NCBI GenBank assembly: GCA_024236495.1
Contig: JACKKJ010000002.1
Location: 1-64,000 of the forward strand
Direction: 5' to 3'
Source: Paracoccaceae bacterium
GTDB lineage: Bacteria; Pseudomonadota; Alphaproteobacteria; Rhodobacterales; Rhodobacteraceae
Length of the DNA stretch: 64,000 nucleotides
In this document: positions 1 to 8,966 of the stretch, piece after piece
Layout: each line of letters begins with the position of its first letter
How positions within the stretch are numbered: the first letter of the stretch is position 1
Program-made: the position numbers and the translations under genes
Notes under the pieces: model-generated
Databases searched by the model: none
Told to the model about the DNA's origin: nothing
The model's input: the letters and a program-made list of their open reading frames with translations, nothing else

Positions 1-686
1 GCCGCGCGCAAGCCGGGGCGCTGCGGGGTGTGCAGTTGCTTGGACACTTCAAGCATGAGGACGCCACCGGACATCACGGGCGACACCCGATGGCCAAGGC
101 GTTCCCACATCACCGCCGTCCTGAGCCAGAAACGCCGGGACGACGGCGGAACATATAGCGCGGTCTGATGACGTTCTGCGACGAAGTTGTGGGTCCGCAA
201 CTGCGCATCAAGTTGCCCCATCGAATAGGGCCGTCCGTAGCCAAAGGGCGTCCGATCGGAGCGCGACCAAAGGCCTGAACGATTCGGCACGATGAAAAGT
301 GCGCGTCCGCCCGGCCCAAGGACGCGCCAGCATTCTTCAAGCACGGCCGAGGGATTTTCCGAAGTCTCCAGCCCGTGAAGGACGACAAGGCGGTCAACGA
401 TACCGGTATCAAGCGGCCAGCGCGTCTCCTCGCACAGGACCGAGACATTCTCCATTCCCACGGGCCAGGGCATCACGCCTTGCTGGCCGGGCATCAGGCC
501 GATCACCCGCCGCGCCTCGGCAAGATAGGGTCTAAGAAGCGGCACCGCGAAACCGAAGCCGGCGACGGTCCGGCCCGTCGCTTCCGGCCACAGGGCGATG
601 ACCTGGTCGCGAATGGCCTTCTGGGCCGCGCGGCCAAGCTGCGTGCGGTAATAGAAATTCCTCAGGTCCAGCACATCAAGGTGCAT
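1..686 (-). CDS. Class I SAM-dependent methyltransferase, partial (3' end beyond window)
   Basis: The gene reads leftwards off the window edge, so only the first 228 residues are visible and the C-terminus is missing. It looks like a Rossmann-type methyltransferase of unknown substrate. The SAM-binding glycine region is degenerate (VAGFGFAVPLL, residues 41-51). The segment VDRLVVLHGLE (97-107) and the loop WRVLGPGGRALFIVPN (120-135) are typical of small-molecule or protein methyltransferases of this fold. The start ATG at 686 begins MHLDVLDLRNFYY. It is divergent from gloB with 66 bases between the start codons, so the two probably share a promoter region. The substrate cannot be deduced. Confidence 0.8.
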   Translation of the reverse strand, partial: MHLDVLDLRNFYYRTQLGRAAQKAIRDQVIALWPEATGRTVAGFGFAVPLLRPYLAEARRVIGLMPGQQGVMPWPVGMENVSVLCEETRWPLDTGIVDRLVVLHGLETSENPSAVLEECWRVLGPGGRALFIVPNRSGLWSRSDRTPFGYGRPYSMGQLDAQLRTHNFVAERHQTALYVPPSSRRFWLRTAVMWERLGHRVSPVMSGGVLMLEVSKQLHTPQRPGLRA

Positions 687-752
687 TGCAGAAGACCCCG
701 CGGTTGGGCCAAACTCGGTTCGACCAACATAAGCAAAGTCGTACGAAACGCC

Positions 753-1520
753 ATGCCTCTGGAAATCGTCACCGTTCCCTGCCTGACGGACAACTACGCC
801 TACCTTGCACATGACGCGGCGACGGGCGCAACTGCGGTGATCGACGTCCCCGAAGCCGCACCGATCGTAAACGCGCTGCATGCCCGCGACTGGCACGCCA
901 GTCATATCCTGATCACGCACCACCACGGTGACCATATCGACGGGGTCAAGGCGTTGGCAGCGGCAACGGGTGCGCGGGTGATCGGGGCGGCCGCGGATCG
1001 GCACCGCCTGCCCCCCCTGACAGAGGAGGTCCGCGAAGGCGATACCGTGCGGGTCGGCATGTCGATCGGCCGCGTGATCGAGGTGCCCGGCCATACCGTC
1101 GGCCATATCGCCTTTCATTTCCCGGATTCAGGTGTCGTGTTCACCGCCGACAGCCTGATGGCGCTTGGTTGCGGACGCCTGTTCGAGGGCACGCCTGCCC
1201 AGATGTGGGAAAGCCTTGGCAAGCTTGCCGCCCTGCCCCCAGAGACACTGGTCTGTTCGGGTCACGAATACACCCAGTCGAACGGCCGCTTTGCCCTGAC
1301 CATTGAACCGGACAATCCCGCGCTTATATCGCGGGTCAAGGCGGTGGCCGAGGCGCGCGAGATGGGCCGCGCGACCGTGCCGTCACGGCTGGGCGAGGAA
1401 CTGGATACCAACCCGTTCCTTCGCGCGAACTTGCCCGAGGTGAAACGCAGCATCGGCATGGAAGGCGCTACCGACGTGGCGTGCTTTGCCGAAATCCGCG
1501 CCCGCAAGGATCGGTTCTGA
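753..1520 (+). CDS. gloB: Hydroxyacylglutathione hydrolase (glyoxalase II)
   Basis: A cytosolic metallo-beta-lactamase-fold hydrolase that splits S-D-lactoylglutathione into D-lactate and glutathione, the second step of methylglyoxal detoxification. The 255-residue length matches the family. The metal-binding motif THHHGDH lies at residues 55-61, and the later ligand regions are visible (VPGHTVGH and VFTADSL). The C-terminal part carries the substrate-binding signature CSGHEYTQSN and the family ending NPFLRANLPEVKR. The open frame extends upstream, but ATG 753 gives the family N-terminus MPLEIVTVPCLTDNYAYL, so I chose it. Divergent from the methyltransferase. A glyoxalase I-like VOC gene lies far away in the window (48758). 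Confidence 0.95.
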   Translation: MPLEIVTVPCLTDNYAYLAHDAATGATAVIDVPEAAPIVNALHARDWHASHILITHHHGDHIDGVKALAAATGARVIGAAADRHRLPPLTEEVREGDTVRVGMSIGRVIEVPGHTVGHIAFHFPDSGVVFTADSLMALGCGRLFEGTPAQMWESLGKLAALPPETLVCSGHEYTQSNGRFALTIEPDNPALISRVKAVAEAREMGRATVPSRLGEELDTNPFLRANLPEVKRSIGMEGATDVACFAEIRARKDRF

Positions 1521-1709
1521 CACGATTGTCACCGGAAGTGTCACGGAAAGTCGCAATCGGATCACATTTTCCACGGCTTTTCGAAAGATGCTGGGATCAG
1601 GCGCGGAAAACGCTTGAAGCCGGGGCGTTTCCACCAAACTTTAAAGACATGAGGCCATGGTGGAACCGGGCACGCGCCCGACCTACCCCCGAGAAGAAGG
1701 AGCACGCAG

Positions 1710-4031
1710 GTGCCGTCATTTTCGACCACGCTTGAACAGGCGATCCATGCGGCGCTGGCCTTGGCCAATGCGCGCCGTCACGAACTTGCGACGCTCGAAC
1801 ACCTTCTGCTCGCGTTGATCGACGAACCGGACGCGGCCAAGGTCATGCAGGCCTGTTCCGTCGATCTGGACGCGCTGCGCAAGACGCTTGTCGATTTCAT
1901 CGACGACGATCTTTCCACCCTTGTCACTGATGTCGAGGGGTCGGAGGCCGTCCCCACCGCGGCCTTCCAGCGTGTCATCCAGCGCGCTGCGATCCACGTT
2001 CAGTCCTCGGGCCGGACCGAGGTGACGGGGGCGAACGTGCTGGTCGCCATCTTCGCCGAACGCGAATCGAATGCCGCCTATTTCCTGCAGGAACAGGACA
2101 TGACGCGCTATGACGCGGTCAACTTCATCGCCCACGGCGTCGCCAAGGATCCGTCCTTCGGCGAGACCCGCCCGGTGTCCGGCGCGCAGGACCAGGAAGC
2201 GAAATCCGAGGAGAAGGGCGAGGGCGAGGCGAAGGAATCGGCGCTGGCCAAGTATTGTGTCGACCTGAACCAGAAATCGAAGAAGGGCGACGTGGACCCG
2301 CTGATCGGGCGCGAGTCCGAGATCGAGCGGTGCATCCAGGTGCTATGCCGCCGCCGCAAGAACAACCCGCTTCTGGTGGGTGACCCGGGCGTCGGCAAGA
2401 CCGCCATCGCCGAGGGCCTGGCGCTGAAGATTACCCGCGGCGAGACGCCCGAGGTGTTGAAGGGGTCGACCATCTTTTCGCTCGACATGGGCGCGCTTCT
2501 GGCCGGAACGCGCTACCGCGGCGACTTCGAGGAGCGCCTGAAGGCGGTCGTCAAGGAACTGGAAGACCACCCGGACGCGATCCTCTTCATCGACGAGATC
2601 CACACCGTGATCGGGGCAGGCGCGACCTCGGGCGGGGCGATGGACGCCTCGAACCTCCTGAAGCCTGCGCTTCAGGGCGGCAAGCTGCGCTGCATGGGAT
2701 CGACCACCTACAAGGAGTTCCGCCAGCATTTCGAGAAGGACCGCGCGCTGTCCCGCCGGTTCCAGAAGATCGACGTGAACGAACCCTCGGTCGATGACAC
2801 GGTCAAGATCCTGATGGGGCTGAAACCCTATTTCGAGAAGCACCACGACCTGCACTACACGAAGGATGCGATCCGCGCCGCGGTGGACCTGTCGGCGCGC
2901 TACATCCACGACCGCAAGCTGCCCGACAAGGCCATCGACGTGATCGACGAAGCCGGCGCGGCCCAGCACCTCTTGTCGGAATCCAAGCGCCGCAAGACCA
3001 TCGGCCCGAAGGAGATCGAGGCGGTGGTGGCCAAGATCGCCCGTATTCCTCCCAAGAACGTTTCCAAGGACGACGCGGAGGTTCTGCGCGATCTGGAGCG
3101 GACGCTCAAGCGCGTTGTCTTCGGCCAGGACAAGGCGATCGAGGCGCTTTCCTCGGCGATCAAGCTGGCCCGTGCAGGCCTGCGCGAACCCGAAAAGCCC
3201 ATCGGCAACTACCTTTTCGCCGGCCCCACCGGCGTCGGCAAGACCGAGGTCGCCAAGCAGCTGGCCGATACGCTGGGCGTGGAACTTCTGCGCTTCGACA
3301 TGTCGGAATACATGGAGAAACACGCGGTTTCGCGTCTGATCGGCGCGCCCCCGGGCTATGTCGGCTTTGATCAGGGCGGCATGCTGACCGATGGCATCGA
3401 CCAGCACCCGCATTGCGTCCTTCTGCTGGACGAAATCGAAAAGGCCCATCCGGATGTCTACAACATCCTTCTGCAGGTGATGGACCACGGCAAGCTGACC
3501 GATCACAACGGCCGGCAGGTCGATTTCCGCAACGTGATCCTGATCATGACCTCGAACGCAGGTGCGTCCGACATGGCCAAGGCCGCCATCGGCTTCGGCC
3601 GTGACCGGCGCGAGGGCGAGGATACGGCGGCGATCGAACGCACCTTCACCCCGGAGTTCCGCAACCGCCTGGATGCGGTCATCTCCTTCGCGCCACTGTC
3701 ACGCGACATCGTCATGCAGGTCGTCGACAAGTTCGTCCTGCAGCTAGAGGCGCAGTTGATGGACCGCAACGTCCATATCGAACTGACGCCGGAAGCGGCG
3801 AACTGGATCGCCGAAAAAGGGTATGACGACAAGATGGGCGCCCGCCCGCTGGGCCGTGTGATCCAGGAACACATCAAGAAGCCGCTGGCGGAGGAGCTCT
3901 TGTTCGGCAAGCTGACCAAGGGCGGCGTCGTGCGGGTTCTGGTAAAGGACGACAGGATCGAACTTGAGGTCGAGGAACCGCAGCAGCGGCGGATCACCGG
4001 ATCGAAGCCGCCACTTCTGACGGCGGACTGA
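1710..4031 (+). CDS. clpA: ATP-dependent Clp protease ATP-binding subunit ClpA
   Basis: AAA+ unfoldase that feeds substrates, including N-degron proteins delivered by ClpS, to the ClpP peptidase. The 773-residue protein has an N-terminal Clp-N repeat domain (about 1-145) and two AAA+ modules with Walker A motifs GDPGVGKT (224-231) and GPTGVGKT (505-512). Walker B ILFIDEIHT is at 291-299. An IGF loop (AAIGFGR, near 625) is the expected ClpP-docking element. There is no middle coiled-coil domain, which separates it from ClpB. The start is GTG at 1710, giving MPSFSTTLEQAI, with a strong ribosome-binding site (AGAAGGAG) about 7 bases upstream. No clpS lies next to it. A terminator hairpin follows. 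Confidence 0.96.
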   Translation: MPSFSTTLEQAIHAALALANARRHELATLEHLLLALIDEPDAAKVMQACSVDLDALRKTLVDFIDDDLSTLVTDVEGSEAVPTAAFQRVIQRAAIHVQSSGRTEVTGANVLVAIFAERESNAAYFLQEQDMTRYDAVNFIAHGVAKDPSFGETRPVSGAQDQEAKSEEKGEGEAKESALAKYCVDLNQKSKKGDVDPLIGRESEIERCIQVLCRRRKNNPLLVGDPGVGKTAIAEGLALKITRGETPEVLKGSTIFSLDMGALLAGTRYRGDFEERLKAVVKELEDHPDAILFIDEIHTVIGAGATSGGAMDASNLLKPALQGGKLRCMGSTTYKEFRQHFEKDRALSRRFQKIDVNEPSVDDTVKILMGLKPYFEKHHDLHYTKDAIRAAVDLSARYIHDRKLPDKAIDVIDEAGAAQHLLSESKRRKTIGPKEIEAVVAKIARIPPKNVSKDDAEVLRDLERTLKRVVFGQDKAIEALSSAIKLARAGLREPEKPIGNYLFAGPTGVGKTEVAKQLADTLGVELLRFDMSEYMEKHAVSRLIGAPPGYVGFDQGGMLTDGIDQHPHCVLLLDEIEKAHPDVYNILLQVMDHGKLTDHNGRQVDFRNVILIMTSNAGASDMAKAAIGFGRDRREGEDTAAIERTFTPEFRNRLDAVISFAPLSRDIVMQVVDKFVLQLEAQLMDRNVHIELTPEAANWIAEKGYDDKMGARPLGRVIQEHIKKPLAEELLFGKLTKGGVVRVLVKDDRIELEVEEPQQRRITGSKPPLLTAD

Positions 4032-4048
4032 CCGGTCCCCGAAACACA

Positions 4049-4072
4049 ATCGGCGCCCCACGGGGCGCCGAT
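4049..4072. terminator. Bidirectional terminator hairpin between clpA and an NTF2-like gene
   Basis: Perfect 11-bp inverted repeat (ATCGGCGCCCC, two bases, GGGGCGCCGAT) in the 45-base gap between two convergent stop codons (4031 and 4077). It has no long T-run on either strand, so its strength is uncertain. Confidence 0.7.
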
Positions 4073-4076
4073 GTCA

Positions 4077-4466
4077 CTATGGGACGGAGGTCCCCGTTGC
4101 GGGCGTGTCCTGGCTGAACACGTTGCGCCAGCCACCGCCTTCCCGGCGCCAGATCGAACTGACGTACATCGCCTCTTCCCGCTCCGCACCGGGGCGAAGA
4201 TAGCGCGCAAGATAGGCCAGCACCGCAACATCGGGGGACAGGGGCAGAACCCGCGCCTCGGCGATTTCATAGCGCGCGACGGTCGGCCCGGCGGCAAGCT
4301 GCGCACCGTGGTCGGCCTTGCCCGCGAAACCGTCGGGATAGACCCCCAGAAAACACTCGTCCAGCGTGGCCATGTCCGCCGCCGCGTCGCCAGCGACAAG
4401 CGCATCCCAGACCGCGCGTTCACAGGCCAGCAGTTCCGCCAGAAGGGCCGGAGGCGACAAGGTCAA
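4077..4466 (-). CDS. NTF2-like / DUF4440-type small protein
   Basis: A 129-residue protein with the size and sequence pattern of SnoaL/DUF4440 proteins of the NTF2-like fold: an N-terminal helix (LLAELLACERAVWDALVAGD), then beta segments ending in VSSIWRREGGGWRNVFSQDT. The family covers many small binding or isomerase-like proteins, so no specific function follows. Its ATG overlaps the stop of the MotB/OmpA-like gene by 4 bases (ATGA), so it is translationally coupled as the last gene of the envelope operon. That coupling hints at a link to the operon but does not prove one. Confidence 0.7.
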   Translation of the reverse strand: MTLSPPALLAELLACERAVWDALVAGDAAADMATLDECFLGVYPDGFAGKADHGAQLAAGPTVARYEIAEARVLPLSPDVAVLAYLARYLRPGAEREEAMYVSSIWRREGGGWRNVFSQDTPATGTSVP

Positions 4467-6085
4467 CGCTCTGTCAGCTTGAGCTCGATGCGCCGGTTCT
4501 GGGCGCGTGCCTCGGGTGTGTCGCCTTCGGCGACCGGGCGGTATTCGCCAAAGCCGGTGGCCGCCATCCGCTCGGGCGGGAAGCCAAGGTCGTCTTGCAT
4601 GAAACGGACGACGGAGAGCGCACGCGCCTGACTCAGTTCCCAGTTGTCGAGGAACTGGCCACCGGAGATCGGGACATTGTCGGTGTGGCCGTCAACCCTG
4701 ATGATCCAGTCGATCGCCGTCGGAATCTGGTCCGACACGTCGCGAAGGATCGACGCAACTCCGGCGATCTGCGACCGCCCTTCGGTCGAAAGCTCCGCCG
4801 ATCCGGTCTCGAACAAGACCTCGGAGGAAAAGACGAAGCGGTCGCCGACAACTCGGACTCCTTCGCGCCCGGCAAGAACCTCGGACAGCTTGCCGAAGAA
4901 ATCGGACCGGTAGCGCGCCAGAAGCTTCGCCTCGTCGCGCAGGGACTTGGCTTCTTCCTCAAGCCGCTTGCGTTCGGCCTCTTCCAGTTCCGCCCGCCGC
5001 CGCTGCTCCGAGGCGACCTGCGCCAGGGCGGAATTGAGCTGGCTGCCAAGGTTTTCGATCTGCACCTTCGTTGCGGCATCCCGCTCGGACGCGGCATCAA
5101 GAAGCGCCTGCAGCGATCCAAGCTGTGTCCGCAGCGCGACCAGTTGCTGGTTCAGCAGCGCCACCCGACGCTGAGCATCTGCAGAGACATCCTTCTGACG
5201 CGCAAGTTCCGCCTCTGCCGTCGCCAGAAGCGCAGCGCGTCGCTCGGCCTCGGTCTGGTTCTCTTCCTCTTTGCCCTGCGCTGCGGCAAGAAGGGTCAGT
5301 GTGTCTTCCGCCTCCTTCCGCTTTGCCTCCAGCGCCAGCGTCATCGCGGTCAGTTCGCTTTCGGAATTCTTCAGGCGGTCGCGCAGAAGCTCCGCCGCCG
5401 CGGCCTCGGCCAATCGGTTCTTCTCGGCCTCCGACAGCTGCCCCTGAAGCGTCTGAAGCTCCTCGCCCTGGGCCTCGGCGCGCGCGCGCATCTCTGCGAC
5501 AAGCGCGTCAAGCGCCTCTCGCCGGGCGGCTGCAAGGCGCGCTTGCTCAGCCTGTGCGTCGATCTCGTCGCGCGCCTTGGCCAGCGCCAGATTCAGCGCC
5601 TCCTGGTCCGACAAGAGCCTGTCGCGCGTCTGCGTGAGGTCCGCCACCTCTGACCGCGCGCTGTCGCGTTCCGACAGGAGCGACGCCACCTGCGCCTCGA
5701 AGCTGGTGATCCGCGCATTGGCCGAGGCCAGCTCCGCCGTCTTGCCCTCGATCTGCTGGGTGAGCGTGGCGATCAGCGCGGATTGACGGTCCGCCTCGGA
5801 TCGTGCGGCGGTCAGATCGGCGTTCAGCCCCTGCACCTGCACCTCGAAGGCGGCCGTCCGGTCTCTCTCAAGACCCAGCGCGTCGGCAAGCCCCGCCACC
5901 TGATCGGCCAGGGCGGCCAGTTCGTCATCCTGGGTATCGATGGTCTCGCGCAACGAAAACTGGACGATCATGAAGATCGTCAGGACAAACATCAGCACCA
6001 TCAGAAGCGCAGTCATCGCGTCGACGAAACCGGGCCAGATGTTGGTGGAAAACCGCTGTCCGCCGCGACTGTTCGACTGCGCCAT
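4463..6085 (-). CDS. MotB-like/OmpA-family peptidoglycan-binding protein with coiled coil
   Basis: A 540-residue inner-membrane protein anchored to peptidoglycan. The N-terminus has the MotB/ExbD layout: a short cytosolic tail, then WPGFVDAMTALLMVLMFVL with an acidic residue (D22) at the position used for ion coupling in MotB. Residues about 50-400 form a long Ala/Glu/Leu/Gln-rich coiled coil. The C-terminal OmpA-like domain (about 420-540) shows FETGSAEL, VDGHTDNVP, NWELSQARA and NRRIEL, the usual peptidoglycan-binding signature. It starts 3 bases after the stop of the MotA/ExbB-like gene, so the two should form a stator-like complex. There are no flagellar genes nearby, so flagellar rotation is unlikely; envelope energisation or cell-wall maintenance is my inference. 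Confidence 0.85.
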   Translation of the reverse strand: MAQSNSRGGQRFSTNIWPGFVDAMTALLMVLMFVLTIFMIVQFSLRETIDTQDDELAALADQVAGLADALGLERDRTAAFEVQVQGLNADLTAARSEADRQSALIATLTQQIEGKTAELASANARITSFEAQVASLLSERDSARSEVADLTQTRDRLLSDQEALNLALAKARDEIDAQAEQARLAAARREALDALVAEMRARAEAQGEELQTLQGQLSEAEKNRLAEAAAAELLRDRLKNSESELTAMTLALEAKRKEAEDTLTLLAAAQGKEEENQTEAERRAALLATAEAELARQKDVSADAQRRVALLNQQLVALRTQLGSLQALLDAASERDAATKVQIENLGSQLNSALAQVASEQRRRAELEEAERKRLEEEAKSLRDEAKLLARYRSDFFGKLSEVLAGREGVRVVGDRFVFSSEVLFETGSAELSTEGRSQIAGVASILRDVSDQIPTAIDWIIRVDGHTDNVPISGGQFLDNWELSQARALSVVRFMQDDLGFPPERMAATGFGEYRPVAEGDTPEARAQNRRIELKLTER

Positions 6086-6088
6086 GGC

Positions 6089-7288
6089 TCAGTCCTTCCG
6101 GAGCGGCGCCGAGGGTTCGATCCGGACGAGCGAACGCACAGCGCGGGTCAGTTGCGCGAGATCCGACCGCAGTTCCGCCACCGCCTCCTGCCGGCCCGCC
6201 GCCACCTCTTCGAGGATCTTGAGGAGCTGGACGTCGATCGACCGCAGGCGCATCCGCGCCTCGGCGTCGCCACCGTCGATCGCGGGTTCGGCCGCATTCT
6301 TCTGGATGATCGCCAGAAGCTTGTCCTGCCCGTCCGCAATCCGTTCCAGGACCGCGTTCGATCCCGCCCCCGATCCGAGATTCTCGGTCAGGAGTTGAAT
6401 CGACCCGGCAAGCCGTGCCAGCGACTCGTCGGTGCGCATCCGCCCCGCCTCGGTCTGCGCGAAAAGGTCGGTCAACGCCTCGACCTGGTTGGCCATCTGG
6501 TCGATCACATCGGCAAGGCCGGCACCATCGACCCCGCCCTCGCCGTCTGATCCGGCGAGGCTGAGGCGGGTGAAGGACGACAACCAGTCCTCCAGTTCGG
6601 AGTAGAAGCGGTTCTGGCCGTGGCCGGCAAAAAGTTCGAGAAGTCCCACGACCAGCGATCCGGCCAGCCCCAGCAGCGAGGATGAAAACGCCGTCCCCAT
6701 CCCGCCAAGCTGCGCCTCGAGCCCGGTCATCAGCTTGTCAAAGACCTGCATCCCGGTCTCGCCATCCTGCGGCGCAAGGGCACGGATCGTATCGACGACT
6801 GCCGGGACAGTCGTCGCCAGCCCGTAAAACGTGCCCAGAAGGCCAAGGAAAATCAGCAGGTTGATTAGGTAGCGCGTGATGTCGCGGGCCTCGTCGATCC
6901 GCGCCGACACGGATTCCAGGATCGATCGGGCGGAGGAGTTCGAGATGTGGCTTGATCGCGATGTCCGACTGCGCAGAAGCGATGCCAGCGGCGCCAGCAT
7001 CCGCGGCGGCACCGTCACCTCGTGTCCCGGTCGGTCGGCGGCGAAGCCTTCGATCCAGCTTACCGATCCGACAAGCTGCGCCACCTGCCAGAAACAGGTC
7101 AGCACGCCAAGAATGAAGACGCCAAGGATCAGCCCATTCAGATAGGGGTTGGCCAGGAAGATCGGCGAAATGCGCGCAAAGGCGAAATAGGCACCCGCGC
7201 CGACAAGGCCGATGACGATCAGCATCATCAGCACCTGACGCACAGGTTGCGAAAACAGCGGCTCGGCCTCGCGCGCGGGTTTGCTCAT
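6089..7288 (-). CDS. MotA/TolQ/ExbB-family proton channel-like protein
   Basis: A 399-residue polytopic protein. Hydrophobic segments lie at about 19-39, 52-72, 140-163 and 198-220. The stretch LINLLIFLGLLGTFYGLA followed by a second pair helix (GTAFSSSLLGLAGSLVVG) is the hallmark of the MotA/TolQ/ExbB channel family. The C-terminal 170 residues are soluble and helical. The frame is open two codons further to a TTG, but ATG 7288 (MSKPAREAEPLF) is the better start. It is followed after 3 bases by the MotB/OmpA-like partner. The pair resembles generic biopolymer-transporter and stator units; the load it drives is unknown. Confidence 0.85.
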   Translation of the reverse strand: MSKPAREAEPLFSQPVRQVLMMLIVIGLVGAGAYFAFARISPIFLANPYLNGLILGVFILGVLTCFWQVAQLVGSVSWIEGFAADRPGHEVTVPPRMLAPLASLLRSRTSRSSHISNSSARSILESVSARIDEARDITRYLINLLIFLGLLGTFYGLATTVPAVVDTIRALAPQDGETGMQVFDKLMTGLEAQLGGMGTAFSSSLLGLAGSLVVGLLELFAGHGQNRFYSELEDWLSSFTRLSLAGSDGEGGVDGAGLADVIDQMANQVEALTDLFAQTEAGRMRTDESLARLAGSIQLLTENLGSGAGSNAVLERIADGQDKLLAIIQKNAAEPAIDGGDAEARMRLRSIDVQLLKILEEVAAGRQEAVAELRSDLAQLTRAVRSLVRIEPSAPLRKD

Positions 7289-7363
7289 CTTCAAACTGTC
7301 CCCGTTCTCTTCGGCCCGACAATAGGCGGGGCCGCGCAGCCTGCCAAGCCTGCGATGCAGGGT

Positions 7364-7915
7364 TCAGGCCGCTCCGCCGGCCAGAAGGGCGCCAACCCGG
7401 TCCGACAGCCAGTCAAGATCGGGGTCGGCAAGGCCAAGCTCGGCAAGATGGGCGGCGGTATTCCACAGATAGTCCCGGTTCGGTCCGCGGCCGCCACTGG
7501 CCCCGGCGATGATCCGCGCCTGTTCCTCAAGCGCCAGCCCACCGCAGTACTGGACGTGATCGGGGTCGATGACATAGGTCACCGCGTCCACCCGGCGCCC
7601 GTCGGCCAGGGTGACGGGCAGCACCTTTTCGAGATAGGCCGAGGATATCAGTTCCCGTTCGCGCAAGTAGGCAAGCGTCTGCACCGCATTGTCATCCGGC
7701 ACGGCAAAGACGACGCCGTCGCAATGCGCGCCATCGGCGGCATCCAGCGCGAGCACCAGACCCGGGTTTTCCTCGGTTCCGCGATGATGGATGGATCGCA
7801 TGCAGAACGACCGGTGCCAGCCCGCAAGCCGCGCAATGGCGCGTTCCGAATAGCCAAATCCCGGTTCCCAGATCAGCGATCCGTAGCCGAAGACCCATAA
7901 TGTGCCGGAATTCAT
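7364..7915 (-). CDS. ChaC-type gamma-glutamylcyclotransferase
   Basis: A 183-residue cytosolic enzyme that probably cleaves glutathione into 5-oxoproline and Cys-Gly. The family signature GYGSLI is at residues 10-15 near the N-terminus, where it binds the gamma-glutamyl group. A conserved Glu in YLRERE (E86 is my best candidate) should be the catalytic base. The ATG at 7915 gives MNSGTLWVFGYGSLIW, the usual family start; the frame is open further upstream without family similarity. The gene lies 75 bases upstream of the MotA-like gene in the same direction and is back to back with the DUF2125 gene. Confidence 0.88.
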   Translation of the reverse strand: MNSGTLWVFGYGSLIWEPGFGYSERAIARLAGWHRSFCMRSIHHRGTEENPGLVLALDAADGAHCDGVVFAVPDDNAVQTLAYLRERELISSAYLEKVLPVTLADGRRVDAVTYVIDPDHVQYCGGLALEEQARIIAGASGGRGPNRDYLWNTAAHLAELGLADPDLDWLSDRVGALLAGGAA

Positions 7916-7988
7916 GCTCTGGCCCCCTTTGCGCCGGGCCTGTAAACACCATCTGCAAGACTGAGAAAAGACCCCGGAGGGGCAGGAC

Positions 7989-8966
7989 ATGCGCAGGCTC
8001 TTGACACTTACGGCCGTTCTGGCGGCGCTTTACGGCGGTTACTGGTTCGTGGGATCGCGCGCCGTCCTGTCGGGGGTGGAAACGGCACTGGGGCAACTGC
8101 GCGACAAGGGGCGGGTGAACTATGCCTCGGTCGGGCTTGTCGGGTTCCCGTCCCGCTTCGACCTGACAGTCGAGGCGCCGGAACTGCATGGCGCGGATTT
8201 CACCTGGGCTGCGCCCTTCCTTCAGGTCTTTGCCCTGTCCTACAAGCCCAATCAGATCATCGCCGTCTGGCCGCACGAACAAAGCGTGACGGTCGCGGGC
8301 CAGCGCATCGACCTGGCAAGCGAGGACATGCGGGCAAGCGCGCTATTCGGGGCTGCGAACGCGCTGCCGCTGGATCATGCGCAACTGGTGGCCAAGGCGC
8401 CGGCGGTGACATCGCCGGGCGGCTGGTCGGCCACGGCGGCGGAGGCGCGGTTCGCCAGCCAGTCGGCGGGCGAAGACGGGCGGCGCCACCGGATCGGGGT
8501 TGAGGTCACCGATATCGCGCTTTCGGGCATTGCCGCGGCCGCGGGATCCGATGTCCCCCTGCCCGCCACGGTCGAACGGGTCTGGCTTGACGCGGCGCTC
8601 GATTTCGACCGCCCGCTTGACCGGTTCGCGGGCGACACCCCCCCGCGTCTGGCAAGCGCGGACATCACCGGCGCGCGGATCGTCTGGGGTGCGATGGAGC
8701 TTTCGGCCGAGGGTCAAATCGAGGTGACGGCCAGCGGTGCGCCCGAAGGCCAGATCGCCGTCACCGCGACCGAATGGCGGCAGATGCTGACGACGGCGCG
8801 GGATCTTGGCCTGGTACCGGCGCAGGAGGCCGCCAATATCGAACGCATGCTGGACGGCTTGTCGCGCACGACCAAAGACCCCGCACGGGTCAGCCTGCCG
8901 TTCACCTTCAAAGAGGGGCTGGTCTACCTTGGCCCCTTCCCGCTTGGCCCCGCGCCCAGGCTTTAG
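7989..8966 (+). CDS. DUF2125 domain-containing protein
   Basis: A 325-residue protein with an N-terminal membrane anchor or signal (MRRLLTLTAVLAALYGGYWF). The rest looks like a periplasmic beta-rich protein of the DUF2125 family, with segments such as YASVGLVGFPSRFDLTVEAPEL and repeated beta-strand spacing. The function of the family is unknown. The stop overlaps by 4 bases the stop end of the convergent tyrA gene. ATG 7989 follows a GGAGG-type ribosome-binding site (CCCCGGAGGGGCAGGAC). Confidence 0.8.
   Translation: MRRLLTLTAVLAALYGGYWFVGSRAVLSGVETALGQLRDKGRVNYASVGLVGFPSRFDLTVEAPELHGADFTWAAPFLQVFALSYKPNQIIAVWPHEQSVTVAGQRIDLASEDMRASALFGAANALPLDHAQLVAKAPAVTSPGGWSATAAEARFASQSAGEDGRRHRIGVEVTDIALSGIAAAAGSDVPLPATVERVWLDAALDFDRPLDRFAGDTPPRLASADITGARIVWGAMELSAEGQIEVTASGAPEGQIAVTATEWRQMLTTARDLGLVPAQEAANIERMLDGLSRTTKDPARVSLPFTFKEGLVYLGPFPLGPAPRL

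Noticed and set aside
1612..1642. Heat-shock promoter ahead of clpA
   Set aside because: CTTGAAG at 1613 is suggestive, but no matching downstream element is found at the right distance.
2343..3506. Long antisense reading frame inside clpA
   Set aside because: High-GC shadow frame. It has no family similarity, and clpA occupies the other strand with all its motifs.
4463..7288. MotA-like plus OmpA/MotB-like pair as a Zorya defence system
   Set aside because: ZorA/ZorB-like topology is present, but no ZorC, ZorD or ZorE gene lies nearby, and such pairs are common envelope genes in alphaproteobacteria.
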